This document shows positions 42,720 to 48,423 of a DNA stretch of 64,000 nt, piece after piece. Origin of the DNA: a virus; IMG/VR virus record IMGVR_UViG_3300021142_000007, positions 1-64,000 of that record; one strand, written 5' to 3'. Position 1 is the stretch's first letter. Each line of letters begins with the position of its first letter. A program made the translations under genes and the position numbers. A model generated the notes under the pieces. The model did not search any database, was not told the origin of the DNA, and saw only the letters and a program-made list of their open reading frames with translations.

Positions 42720-42995
42720 TCAAAGATTTTTGATAAATTGCTTTATCTTATCATATTCTTTTTTTCCATAATAAAAGACTACCGTTTTATCTTCGTGTAG
42801 CTTGCTTTTATAGCTGTGGCTATCTTCGATAGCTTGTGCTATATTTGCGCTCGTAGTACGTACATAAACGCCTGTTTGAGTACGTACCAATATAGTGCTA
42901 TGTGTGAGGGTATCTCTGCTTATTATTGTCGGTGCTGTGGCGTAGCTTGTTATTGATACAAGTATTAAAGTTAGTGTTAATAGTGTGTTTTTCAT
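42720..42995 (-). CDS. Small secreted protein (91 aa)
   Basis: Start at MKNTLLTLTLIL, just after a promoter; the longer frame would include the promoter. Residues 1-20 are a signal peptide (LTLTLILVSITSYATA). The mature part is Thr/Ser/Lys rich, no Cys. It should be periplasmic or outer-membrane. Function unknown; an effect on the host envelope or superinfection is possible. Confidence 0.75.
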   Translation of the reverse strand: MKNTLLTLTLILVSITSYATAPTIISRDTLTHSTILVRTQTGVYVRTTSANIAQAIEDSHSYKSKLHEDKTVVFYYGKKEYDKIKQFIKNL

Positions 42996-43013
42996 TTCGT
43001 TTGATTGATAGGG

Positions 43014-43043
43014 CAAAGATAGTAATTTAAAATTACCAAACAA
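43014..43043 (-). promoter_or_regulatory. Host-type promoter
   Basis: Minus strand TTG, 19-base spacer, TATCTTTG at 43014-43021; drives 42720-42995. Confidence 0.75.
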
Positions 43044-43105
43044 GTCCCTTAACATTTTTAACATATTAGCTATTTAATATATATGTTAATTTTTTTATGT
43101 ATATG

Positions 43106-43157
43106 TATAGGCGTGTCGGAGTATACCTCCCGCTTCGCAGCGTCCCGTCTGATTGAC
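43106..43157 (-). ncRNA. Small structured RNA, family member B
   Basis: Conserved start GTCAATCAGACGGGACG. P2 CGC/GCG with loop TGCGAA; P3 GGAG/CTCC with loop GTATA, both identical in place to the other members. P1 is AGACG/CGCCT with one mismatch. Confidence 0.62.
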
Positions 43158-43161
43158 AATA

Positions 43162-43192
43162 CAAATATAAAAAAAGGATTTGGAATTACCAA
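43162..43192 (-). promoter_or_regulatory. Host-type promoter (RNA B)
   Basis: Minus strand TTG, 20-base spacer, TATATTTG at 43162-43169, overlapping the terminator of the next gene. Confidence 0.75.
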
Positions 43193-43203
43193 ATCCTTTT
43201 TGT
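43170..43203 (-). terminator. Terminator of the 43223 gene
   Basis: AAAGGATTTGG / CCAAATCCTTTTT hairpin. It overlaps the promoter of RNA B. Confidence 0.85.
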
Positions 43204-43222
43204 TAATAGATGTTAAAAGACC

Positions 43223-43453
43223 TTATTTATTTGCATTGCGGTAGTGATAGTGTTTTTGTTTAATATGTGGCGTTGCATAGGGAGTTTTTGAGAAACGACC
43301 ACTAAAAAGACTTTCGTGTCCATGTACCAATTTTGCGCCATGTCCTCCATTTGAGTAACATGGAGATTCTTTGGTATGTGCTGAAGCAGATAGGGCAATG
43401 AGAGACAGAACAACTACCAATACGAAGATTTTTACCAATACTAAATTTTTCAT
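43223..43453 (-). CDS. Small secreted His-rich protein (76 aa)
   Basis: Signal peptide in residues 1-25 (VLVKIFVLVVVLSLIALSASA). The mature part has many His, Lys and Tyr (HTKESPCYSNGGHGAKLVHG, KQKHYHYRNANK), so metal binding is possible. Its own promoter and terminator. It is the second secreted early protein in a row. Function unknown. Confidence 0.74.
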   Translation of the reverse strand: MKNLVLVKIFVLVVVLSLIALSASAHTKESPCYSNGGHGAKLVHGHESLFSGRFSKTPYATPHIKQKHYHYRNANK

Positions 43454-43483
43454 TTGTGTGTTTTTTTTGAGTGATTAATAGGA

Positions 43484-43513
43484 CAAAGATAGTAATTAAT
43501 TTGATACTTGCAA
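43484..43513 (-). promoter_or_regulatory. Host-type promoter
   Basis: Minus strand TTG, 19-base spacer, TATCTTTG at 43484-43491; drives 43223-43453. Confidence 0.75.
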
Positions 43514-43516
43514 GGA

Positions 43517-43687
43517 CTAATTTGTTAATTTTTTAGGTCTATAACCTACTGAGTATACCGTACCATGATTTATACACATACGAAGATGTTTCCATATCTT
43601 CGTTTGTTTTGGACGTTTACAAGTTTGTGCCCCTACAATATTTTCTTTGCTCTTATTTGTTTCGTAGTAATAAAATTCGTATACCAT
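43517..43687 (-). CDS. Small basic protein (56 aa)
   Basis: A 57-codon frame beginning MVYEFYYYETNKSKEN and ending VGYRPKKLTN, very basic. The host-type promoter ends 23 bases before the ATG, and the frame fills an otherwise empty gap. No family recognised. Confidence 0.68.
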   Translation of the reverse strand: MVYEFYYYETNKSKENIVGAQTCKRPKQTKIWKHLRMCINHGTVYSVGYRPKKLTN

Positions 43688-43710
43688 GATGTGTGTTTTG
43701 ATTGATAGGA

Positions 43711-43741
43711 CAAATATAAATAAAGTAATTTAAACCACCAA
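43711..43741 (-). promoter_or_regulatory. Host-type promoter
   Basis: Minus strand TTG, 20-base spacer, TATATTTG at 43711-43718; drives 43517-43687. Confidence 0.72.
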
Positions 43742-43754
43742 ATAATATTTGTTA

Positions 43755-43784
43755 AAAAAAAGGACTACTTTCGTAGTCCTTTCT
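43755..43784 (-). terminator. Rho-independent terminator
   Basis: AAAGGACTAC / GTAGTCCTTT with minus-strand T run; ends the gene at 43802. Confidence 0.85.
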
Positions 43785-43801
43785 TAACCTATAAACACAC
43801 A

Positions 43802-44026
43802 CTATTTTACTTTGGTGCCATCCCATGTGCCGTATGCTTTAGCGTATGGATTACCACCTGAATATTTTTCAAATACCTTTATAACCGTGCCTTGTGGCAA
43901 GTCTGAATTTAGTTCATATCTACCACCACCGCCAAACATGGAGTAGTTTGTGCCGTATACCTTTTGTTTAGCAGTTAATGCTTCATTGATTGCTTTTTTA
44001 CTTTTAGCTTGTACGTAGATTTCCAT
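43802..44026 (-). CDS. Early hypothetical protein (74 aa)
   Basis: MEIYVQAKSKKAINEALTAK, then a Gly run (FGGGGRYELN), and GTWDGTKVK at the end: a small beta-alpha fold. Similar in size and start pattern (KKAI/LxA near the front) to 46536-46727, but the match is weak. Function unknown. Confidence 0.74.
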   Translation of the reverse strand: MEIYVQAKSKKAINEALTAKQKVYGTNYSMFGGGGRYELNSDLPQGTVIKVFEKYSGGNPYAKAYGTWDGTKVK

Positions 44027-44056
44027 TGTGTGTTATTTTTTGATTGATTAATGATA

Positions 44057-44086
44057 CAAAGATAATGCTTTTTTTGAGACTTGCAA
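44057..44086 (-). promoter_or_regulatory. Host-type promoter
   Basis: Minus strand TTG, 19-base spacer, TATCTTTG at 44057-44064. Confidence 0.75.
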
Positions 44087-44105
44087 GTAATTTTTTGTTA
44101 AAAAT

Positions 44106-44315
44106 TTACATATGGTGACTATACTTGTTAATTAATGCTTTTGCTTCAGATATGAACGAAAGTCTGTCAATAGTTGTTTCGCATAAGCTACCATGTGTTT
44201 CTTCTTCGTATTGGACGCGCTTATCCGCTAGTTTATCTAATTTGTTAAGCCTATCCAAAATAAGGCTCATTTCCTTTGCCATCTTTAGTCTTAGTTGTGG
44301 TTCTTTGTTTGTCAT
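44106..44315 (-). CDS. Early helical protein (69 aa)
   Basis: Start at MTNKEPQLRLKMAKEM; the longer frame is promoter sequence translated. Coiled helices, two Cys. Function unknown. Confidence 0.72.
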   Translation of the reverse strand: MTNKEPQLRLKMAKEMSLILDRLNKLDKLADKRVQYEEETHGSLCETTIDRLSFISEAKALINKYSHHM

Positions 44316-44335
44316 GTGTGTTTTGATTGATAGGG

Positions 44336-44365
44336 CAAAGATACTAATTAAATTCATATTTCCAA
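44336..44365 (-). promoter_or_regulatory. Host-type promoter
   Basis: Minus strand TTG, 19-base spacer, TATCTTTG at 44336-44343; nearly identical to 44588-44617 over 35 bases. Confidence 0.78.
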
Positions 44366-44366
44366 A

Positions 44367-44567
44367 TTAATTTGTTGCTAATTTGAAGATTATTTTTTGC
44401 ACCTTTTTATGTCCTGAATGATAGCTGTCTCCGAATAGGCTTTTACCCATAAATGAGTCCCCTTTTATATTATTGCCTGAGACGGTCTTCATTTCGTCAT
44501 TATGTAGAATTGTGTCGCCAGCTTGGATATTTGAGATGTGTGTTTCTAGTATGCTATAATTGTACAT
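44367..44567 (-). CDS. Early hypothetical protein (66 aa)
   Basis: Start at MYNYSILETHISNIQAGDTI for the same reason as the previous gene. A small beta domain with HNDEMKTVSGNNIKGDSF, basic end. Function unknown. Confidence 0.7.
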   Translation of the reverse strand: MYNYSILETHISNIQAGDTILHNDEMKTVSGNNIKGDSFMGKSLFGDSYHSGHKKVQKIIFKLATN

Positions 44568-44587
44568 GATTGATTGATTTGATAGGG

Positions 44588-44617
44588 CAAAGATACTAAT
44601 TAAATTCATATTTCCAA
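44588..44617 (-). promoter_or_regulatory. Host-type promoter
   Basis: Minus strand TTG, 19-base spacer, TATCTTTG at 44588-44595. Confidence 0.78.
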
Positions 44618-44661
44618 ATTAAAATGAATTTATTTTTTTTTAAGATAAATTGTTAAATACT

Positions 44662-44691
44662 TTGGTAGTCTCAAATAAATAGCTATCTTTG
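44662..44691 (+). promoter_or_regulatory. Host-type promoter (RNA C)
   Basis: Plus strand TTG, 19-base spacer, TATCTTTG at 44684-44691. Confidence 0.75.
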
Positions 44692-44696
44692 TTGGG

Positions 44697-44757
44697 TCAT
44701 TCAGACAGGAGGTCGTCACCGACTTGAGGTAGACTCCGTCACGTCCCTATATAAGGT
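44697..44757 (+). ncRNA. Small structured RNA, family member C
   Basis: The most diverged copy, on the plus strand. It keeps the start GTCATTCAGAC, a P2-like hairpin AGGTCG/CGACTT with loop TCAC, a P3-like GAG/CTC with loop GTAGA and the closing ACGTCCC. P1 pairing is weak. The P2 sequence differs from the others but still pairs. Confidence 0.5.
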
Positions 44758-44790
44758 AATTTTTAAATTTGTTAAAAAGTGTTAATTGGT

Positions 44791-44820
44791 TTGGTTTTTA
44801 AATTAATTAATTTATCTTTG
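44791..44820 (+). promoter_or_regulatory. Host-type promoter
   Basis: TTG at 44791, 19-base spacer, TATCTTTG at 44813-44820, 25 bases before the ATG at 44846. Confidence 0.78.
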
Positions 44821-44845
44821 CCCTATCAATCAAAACACATAATAT

Positions 44846-44986
44846 ATGAGCAAAGCACAAAAGAAGACGATGAAAGCGGTTTATCAAGTCCATATCGGGA
44901 TGAATGTCCTAGATGAGCATGGTATGTATAACTATGACCGAGCGAAGCGTAGAGCGAAATCCTATCATTACTGGAGGTCTAAATAA
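44846..44986 (+). CDS. Small basic protein (46 aa)
   Basis: MSKAQKKTMKAVYQVHIGMN through AKRRAKSYHYWRSK: very basic, likely nucleic-acid binding or a small host-protein ligand. It is called because promoter, ATG, frame and terminator fit closely. Plus strand within a mostly minus-strand block. Confidence 0.72.
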   Translation: MSKAQKKTMKAVYQVHIGMNVLDEHGMYNYDRAKRRAKSYHYWRSK

Positions 44987-44991
44987 CTTCA

Positions 44992-45031
44992 AAAAAAGTG
45001 GGGCTACTATTTGGTAGTCCCATTTCTTTTT
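44992..45031 (+). terminator. Rho-independent terminator
   Basis: GGGGCTAC / GTAGTCCC followed by ATTTCTTTTT. The right arm is shared with the tRNA-like gene promoter. Confidence 0.75.
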
Positions 45032-45041
45032 CATATATTTG
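45011..45041 (+). promoter_or_regulatory. Host-type promoter of the tRNA-Leu-like gene
   Basis: TTG at 45011, 20-base spacer, TATATTTG at 45034-45041. The expected start of transcription is within one or two bases of the tRNA 5' end. Confidence 0.75.
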
Positions 45042-45047
45042 CATTAT

Positions 45048-45179
45048 AATCGGGTGGCGAAATTGGTAGACGCACATAGAGTCATGGTGAAGCACTTTGT
45101 AAAAAGAAAGCCCATGTTTAAGTTTAAAGCTATCTATGATTGGTTGCAAACAATGCAGGTTCGAGTCCTGCTCCGATTA
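45048..45179 (+). tRNA. tRNA-Leu-like gene with an insertion in the anticodon loop
   Basis: Acceptor AATCGGG (45048-45054) pairs with TCCGATT (45172-45178), with discriminator A45179 and no encoded CCA. D arm GCG/CGC with AAATTGGTAGA as in bacterial tRNA-Leu. Long type II variable arm ATTG/CAAT. T arm GCAGG-TTCGAGT-CCTGC. The anticodon stem CATAGA (45075-45080) / TCTATG (45133-45138) is present, but 52 bases lie between instead of 7 or fewer. They include a hairpin CATGG/CCATG (about 45083-45116). No normal anticodon can be assigned. An intron, an anticodon-less tRNA mimic or a broken gene are the options. Confidence 0.7.
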
Positions 45180-45194
45180 CTTAAATCAATCAAT

Positions 45195-45332
45195 ATGTTA
45201 CTACTAGGTAAAAACCCAGAGATAACAGCTATCTTTGATTGTCAGCTTCAGTACTATATCGTTTATAAGAATGGTCAGGTATTGGTCAGTCACAAGTATC
45301 GCTACCGAGACATCGAGAGTTATCTTAATTAA
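45195..45332 (+). CDS. Small hypothetical protein (45 aa)
   Basis: Starts at the ATG of MLLLGKNPEITAIFDCQLQY, 15 bases after the tRNA-like gene; a longer frame would run through the tRNA-like sequence and is rejected. The end is basic (VSHKYRYRDIESYLN). Probably co-transcribed with the RNA. Function unknown. Confidence 0.65.
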   Translation: MLLLGKNPEITAIFDCQLQYYIVYKNGQVLVSHKYRYRDIESYLN

Positions 45333-45338
45333 AATGAA

Positions 45339-45366
45339 AAGGCCCGAATTTCTTCGGGCTTTTTTG
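45339..45366. terminator. Terminator
   Basis: GCCCGAA / TTCGGGC hairpin with four A on the left and six T on the right. It ends the plus-strand unit and may also stop the minus-strand operon 46.1-45.4 kb. Confidence 0.85.
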
Positions 45367-45371
45367 TTTGA

Positions 45372-45425
45372 TATCTAGCCGAGCCTTCGCTGTCCGAGGT
45401 CGGTGTACACAATTGTGTATACTAG
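45372..45425 (+). other. Stem plus ACACAATTGTGT hairpin, element X
   Basis: CCGA-CCT / AGG-TCGG nested stem, then ACACAATTGTGT palindrome. Element Y at 53883-53945 has the same order. Both lie just behind plus-strand terminators. Function unknown. Confidence 0.45.
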
Positions 45426-45568
45426 GGCATTGGGAAGAAATGAAGGAGCAGACCGAATACTATTATGGTGCCAGTTGCACCGATTATAAGACCTACATTG
45501 AAGCCTTCGTTTAAGCCTTGTCTGTGGGCTTTTTCTATTTGTTGTTTGTAGATTGAATTTGTTTGCAT
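45422..45568 (-). CDS. Small membrane protein (48 aa)
   Basis: MQTNSIYKQQIEKAHRQGLN, then a Gly-rich hydrophobic helix (VGLIIGATGTIIVFGLLLHF) and a short FPMP end: one membrane segment. Last gene of a tightly packed four-gene minus-strand operon. Function unknown. Confidence 0.68.
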   Translation of the reverse strand: MQTNSIYKQQIEKAHRQGLNEGFNVGLIIGATGTIIVFGLLLHFFPMP

Positions 45569-45570
45569 GA

Positions 45571-45723
45571 TTATTTTTTAAAGATAAACGGATAATAGAT
45601 GAATTTATACCAATAGACCTTAATCCAAGTCTTGATATTAACGTATCTCTCTATGAGCAATTGTCTTACACCTTTCCATCCTTTGGTGTTCTGTCTTTTA
45701 TAGTCTTGAATAAATGTGTTCAT
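45571..45723 (-). CDS. Small basic aromatic protein (50 aa)
   Basis: MNTFIQDYKRQNTKGWKGVR and a Trp/Tyr/Phe-rich C terminus (KVYWYKFIYYPFIFKK), probably membrane-associated. Two bases from the next gene and one from the previous. Function unknown. Confidence 0.66.
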   Translation of the reverse strand: MNTFIQDYKRQNTKGWKGVRQLLIERYVNIKTWIKVYWYKFIYYPFIFKK

Positions 45724-45724
45724 C

Positions 45725-45817
45725 TTAATTTATTTTTTTGTGAATAACTAAAAATATCAGTCTTCCATATAAGACCCCGATTGCTAGGCATATAAACCAA
45801 TATAGTAGTTCTATCAT
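45725..45817 (-). CDS. Tiny membrane protein (30 aa)
   Basis: MIELLYWFICLAIGVLYGRL then IFLVIHKKIN: a single membrane helix. Its ATGA overlaps the upstream stop, showing translational coupling. Function unknown. Confidence 0.64.
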   Translation of the reverse strand: MIELLYWFICLAIGVLYGRLIFLVIHKKIN

Positions 45818-46056
45818 GATTTATGAGTGTAGTAATTAGTGATTTCAACGAAGTTCTCCATAGAAGAGATGAATTCTGTTTTGATACGTAGAACGTCTTT
45901 TGGCGACTCTGATATACGATTATACTGCATAATAACAGGCAGTTGTGTTTGAGCGTCAATAATGACTATGAGGTCTTGACCAGCTTCTTTAGCGTTTTTA
46001 GCCTCGCGGTACATCATGTGTATGTTCAACTTAATGAACTCAAGTATTCTTTTCAT
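45814..46056 (-). CDS. Early hypothetical protein (80 aa)
   Basis: First gene of the four-gene operon. MKRILEFIKLNIHMMYREAK and QDLIVIIDAQTQLPVIMQYN: alpha/beta, soluble. Function unknown. Confidence 0.74.
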   Translation of the reverse strand: MKRILEFIKLNIHMMYREAKNAKEAGQDLIVIIDAQTQLPVIMQYNRISESPKDVLRIKTEFISSMENFVEITNYYTHKS

Positions 46057-46075
46057 GTTTGATTGATTTATGGTA

Positions 46076-46105
46076 CAAATATAATACTTTTTTTGGTATC
46101 TCCAA
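46076..46105 (-). promoter_or_regulatory. Host-type promoter
   Basis: Minus strand TTG, 19-base spacer, TATATTTG at 46076-46083; drives the four-gene operon. Confidence 0.75.
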
Positions 46106-46109
46106 ATTC

Positions 46110-46310
46110 TTAGTCAGGTATTTTTTCAAATATTTCACCCAGTGATTTATAACCAAACATGTGGTTCAACCATAGATTACCAAAGACCCCACCATTATCA
46201 CCAACGAATCTAACTTGTGTTTCTTTGATAGATACGTCATAGACCTTATTTCGGCTGAGGATGCCAGCTTGTATTGGCAGTTCGTTTTTTGCTATGTATT
46301 TTACTTTCAT
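46110..46310 (-). CDS. Early hypothetical protein (66 aa)
   Basis: MKVKYIAKNELPIQAGILSR then a beta segment (YDVSIKETQVRFVGDNGGVF) and a helix. It looks like a small SH3-like barrel, but this is only a shape guess. Function unknown. Confidence 0.74.
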   Translation of the reverse strand: MKVKYIAKNELPIQAGILSRNKVYDVSIKETQVRFVGDNGGVFGNLWLNHMFGYKSLGEIFEKIPD

Positions 46311-46314
46311 GGTA

Positions 46315-46345
46315 CAAATATAAGCATAAAAAACGAAACCCCCAA
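46315..46345 (-). promoter_or_regulatory. Host-type promoter
   Basis: Minus strand TTG, 20-base spacer, TATATTTG at 46315-46322. Confidence 0.75.
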
Positions 46346-46372
46346 ATTTCTTTGAGAGTTTCGTTCCTTTTT
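46331..46372 (-). terminator. Long-loop hairpin, probable terminator
   Basis: ACGAAAC / GTTTCGT with T-rich flanks on both strands. It ends the unit starting at 46727 and overlaps the promoter of 46110-46310. Between 46373 and 46535 I see only a ten-codon frame (MARNKGSPSK) and nothing stronger. Confidence 0.6.
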
Positions 46373-46535
46373 TATTACTATAATTTCAATGCTTATGACA
46401 AGATGTTTTATTTCATACCTTATAGAGTTTTGGGGTTAATTAATACTTATAAATTTTAACATTAATTCTCTTGATATTCCAGTTACTTATTTACTGGGAC
46501 TGCCTTTGTTTCGTGCCATTTTTCAGAGTTGTGAG

Positions 46536-46727
46536 TTAATTACTTTGTGCGAAGCTAAACGGATATGCTTTCTTGCCTTTGAGATTGCATACGCGGATGA
46601 AGGACTTGACCCTTTCGTCAGTGCCTTTGATGTACATGGTATTCGTACCACCTGAATAGCTTGCGTTTACACCGTATGCTTGCGCTGAAGCTTGCAGTGC
46701 TTTTTTTGGGCTTGTTGTTGTTAACAT
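46536..46727 (-). CDS. Early hypothetical protein (63 aa)
   Basis: MLTTTSPKKALQASAQAYGV, then a Ser/Gly/Thr beta part and VKSFIRVCNLKGKKAYPF. Small and basic. Function unknown. Confidence 0.72.
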   Translation of the reverse strand: MLTTTSPKKALQASAQAYGVNASYSGGTNTMYIKGTDERVKSFIRVCNLKGKKAYPFSFAQSN

Positions 46728-46753
46728 GATTTATTGTTTTTTGATTAATGATA

Positions 46754-46783
46754 CAAAGATAAGACTTATTTTCGTATTTCCAA
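46754..46783 (-). promoter_or_regulatory. Host-type promoter
   Basis: Minus strand TTG, 19-base spacer, TATCTTTG at 46754-46761. The 30-base core is identical to 47459-47488 except for one base, and to 48324-48353. Confidence 0.8.
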
Positions 46784-46794
46784 ATCTTTATTTC

Positions 46795-47079
46795 TTAAAA
46801 GTTTGAATAAGTGTGTATGAAGCTTTCAACCATGATTCTTTCTTTTACCGACTCATATACGATTTCACCGCTAAATGATTCAGGTATTAGATATGAATCA
46901 AACATATTAACCATATCATCACCTATTTTTGCGGCATCATCTTCTGAATCACACATGATGATTGCATCTACACGATGCACCAAAGCTTTTTCACCTTCGG
47001 GTTTAGAGAATAGCTTCAATTCTTTTTCATCGAAATGGTGGAAGGTAATGTTTCCGAGGATTAGCAGTACTTTTTTCAT
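46795..47079 (-). CDS. Early hypothetical protein (94 aa)
   Basis: MKKVLLILGNITFHHFDEKE, then an acidic stretch (DAIIMCDSEDDAAKIGDDMV). Alpha/beta, soluble. Function unknown. Confidence 0.75.
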   Translation of the reverse strand: MKKVLLILGNITFHHFDEKELKLFSKPEGEKALVHRVDAIIMCDSEDDAAKIGDDMVNMFDSYLIPESFSGEIVYESVKERIMVESFIHTYSNF

Positions 47080-47099
47080 GATTGATTATTTTGTTAGGA

Positions 47100-47129
47100 C
47101 AAAGATAAGAATATTATCCGAATTACCAA
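47100..47129 (-). promoter_or_regulatory. Host-type promoter
   Basis: Minus strand TTG, 19-base spacer, TATCTTTG at 47100-47107. Confidence 0.76.
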
Positions 47130-47434
47130 TAAAGATTGATAGGAAATTTTACCTTGCTTTTGACCCATTTGAGTATTTCGTCAGCGTAGTAGCTTGTAGT
47201 TTCTTCGCACAGGTAGTCCAGCAATGCTCTTTCAGCCTTGCCACTATTATTGTCAGGGTTGATGGTTACTTCGATACGATGAACTTCTTTGGCTTTGCTT
47301 TGGTCGCTGTTTTTATTTGTGCCAGCTGATACGTCCCATAGCTTGCTGATTATGGTTACTTTGTTTTTGGTAGTTATTGCGGTGATAACTCCATTCTTTG
47401 CGTATTCGCCAATCTTGAATGTTTTGGTTGCCAT
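47123..47434 (-). CDS. Early hypothetical protein (103 aa)
   Basis: Beta-rich N terminus (KIGEYAKNGVITAITTKNKV) then SAGTNKNSDQSKAKEVHRIE and a helical basic end with EILKWVKSKVKFPINLYW. Function unknown. Confidence 0.74.
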   Translation of the reverse strand: MATKTFKIGEYAKNGVITAITTKNKVTIISKLWDVSAGTNKNSDQSKAKEVHRIEVTINPDNNSGKAERALLDYLCEETTSYYADEILKWVKSKVKFPINLYW

Positions 47435-47458
47435 GATATGTGTTTTTGATTAATGATA

Positions 47459-47488
47459 CAAAGATAAGACTTATTTTCGTATTTCCAA
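47459..47488 (-). promoter_or_regulatory. Host-type promoter
   Basis: Minus strand TTG, 19-base spacer, TATCTTTG at 47459-47466. Confidence 0.8.
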
Positions 47489-47971
47489 GTCTTTTAGCTT
47501 ATTTTTTAGCAAATTCCAAAATAATTCATGGTCTTTCGCATTGAAGGAGAATATTTCGATTATAAAACAATTTATATTCGTATACTTCTCAAGGTTAGAA
47601 ATAACATCTAACCGATACTTATTTCTTAATTCATTTGGAGTCTTTCGCTTGTATTGACTAGCAGTCAGATACTCAAGGTTACCACTTATGTAGTTTTCTT
47701 TTAATACATCGATTATCTCTCCGAGCGTTTCCATTATTGCTTTGAAAGACTCTTTGGTATAGGTAAAGTGTAGATAACTTACGTTATCCCTTAGTAGATT
47801 TTCGCTACGCTTTGATAAGATGGTCTGTAGATTTGGATTGGCATTTATGGCATCCAATACCTCTAGCAAACCTTCATCTAGGTCCCAATCCTTATCGGTG
47901 AATTTCTTTGCCTTGTCCAATTCAGCCATATAATAGGTTTTGCTAGTGGCTGTCAGATATATCTCTTTCAT
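47471..47971 (-). CDS. Early helical protein (166 aa)
   Basis: Helical throughout (MKEIYLTATSKTYYMAELDK, ILSKRSENLLRDNVSYLHF). No motif recognised. It is the second gene of a two-gene unit, one base behind 47973-48299, without its own promoter. Confidence 0.74.
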   Translation of the reverse strand: MKEIYLTATSKTYYMAELDKAKKFTDKDWDLDEGLLEVLDAINANPNLQTILSKRSENLLRDNVSYLHFTYTKESFKAIMETLGEIIDVLKENYISGNLEYLTASQYKRKTPNELRNKYRLDVISNLEKYTNINCFIIEIFSFNAKDHELFWNLLKNKLKDLEIRK

Positions 47972-47972
47972 A

Positions 47973-48299
47973 TTATAGTTGTTCAGGTAGATAAGAAAAT
48001 ATGTATCCGTTCTCTTCGATAGCTAGGTCTACTATATCCTTTGCTTTTTGTTTTGCTTTATCTATAAAGCGTTTAAGGATAGGTTCTTGTTCCTCATAAT
48101 TAAAACCTATTGCTGTTAGGGTTCTTTTAAACTCAATTTGTGTTCTCATGTAGTATGTGACCAAATCTAATATTGCTTGTTCCTTTTCTTCTATTCGACA
48201 ACAAAGAACATCGTCAAATTCTATGTCATTACCAATGGTTATGAACTTGTGGCTTGTTGAACGGATGCTTACTTTTGTGTTTGCTATTCCCAGTATCAT
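47973..48299 (-). CDS. Early hypothetical protein (108 aa)
   Basis: Start at MILGIANTKVSIRSTSHKF, behind the promoter; the longer frame reads through it. Beta-rich first half, helical second half (AKQKAKDIVDLAIEENGYIF). Function unknown. Confidence 0.73.
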   Translation of the reverse strand: MILGIANTKVSIRSTSHKFITIGNDIEFDDVLCCRIEEKEQAILDLVTYYMRTQIEFKRTLTAIGFNYEEQEPILKRFIDKAKQKAKDIVDLAIEENGYIFSYLPEQL

Positions 48300-48323
48300 T
48301 GTATTTGTTTTTGATTGATAGGA

Positions 48324-48353
48324 CAAAGATAAGACTTATTTTCGTATTTCCAA
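48324..48353 (-). promoter_or_regulatory. Host-type promoter
   Basis: Minus strand TTG, 19-base spacer, TATCTTTG at 48324-48331. Confidence 0.8.
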
Positions 48354-48378
48354 ATCCTAGCACAACTTTTTTTAAATA

Positions 48379-48406
48379 AAAAAGGAGGTACAAGTACCTC
48401 CCTTCT
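48379..48406 (-). terminator. Rho-independent terminator
   Basis: GGAGGTAC / GTACCTCC followed on the minus strand by TTTTTTATTT; ends 48424-49101. Confidence 0.85.
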
Positions 48407-48423
48407 TAACAATCAATAAAACA

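Larger units (their letters stand above)
43061..43216 (-). repeat. Duplicated intergenic module, copy 2
   Basis: Same order and orientation as 41958-42115: terminator, promoter, small RNA, AT-rich tail. It differs by compensating and point changes. Confidence 0.8.

Noticed and set aside
43213-43413. A second minus-strand frame within the His-rich secreted protein gene
   Set aside because: Out-of-frame, lacks the signal peptide and promoter spacing of 43223-43453.
45080-45133. Group I intron in the tRNA-Leu-like gene
   Set aside because: The insert is about 50 bases, far below the size of a group I intron core, and no P/Q/R/S-type pairing is seen.
45039-45332. A 97-residue frame that covers the whole tRNA-Leu-like sequence
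   Set aside because: Its first half is the tRNA arms translated; the tRNA structure is too exact to be chance. Only the part from the ATG at 45195 is kept.
45720-45959. A 79-residue minus-strand frame ending SQKNKLR
   Set aside because: It overlaps two better frames (45814-46056 and 45725-45817) that share a promoter and coupled start/stop.
46373-46535. Ten-codon frame MARNKGSPSK
   Set aside because: Too short and without its own promoter to be called a gene.
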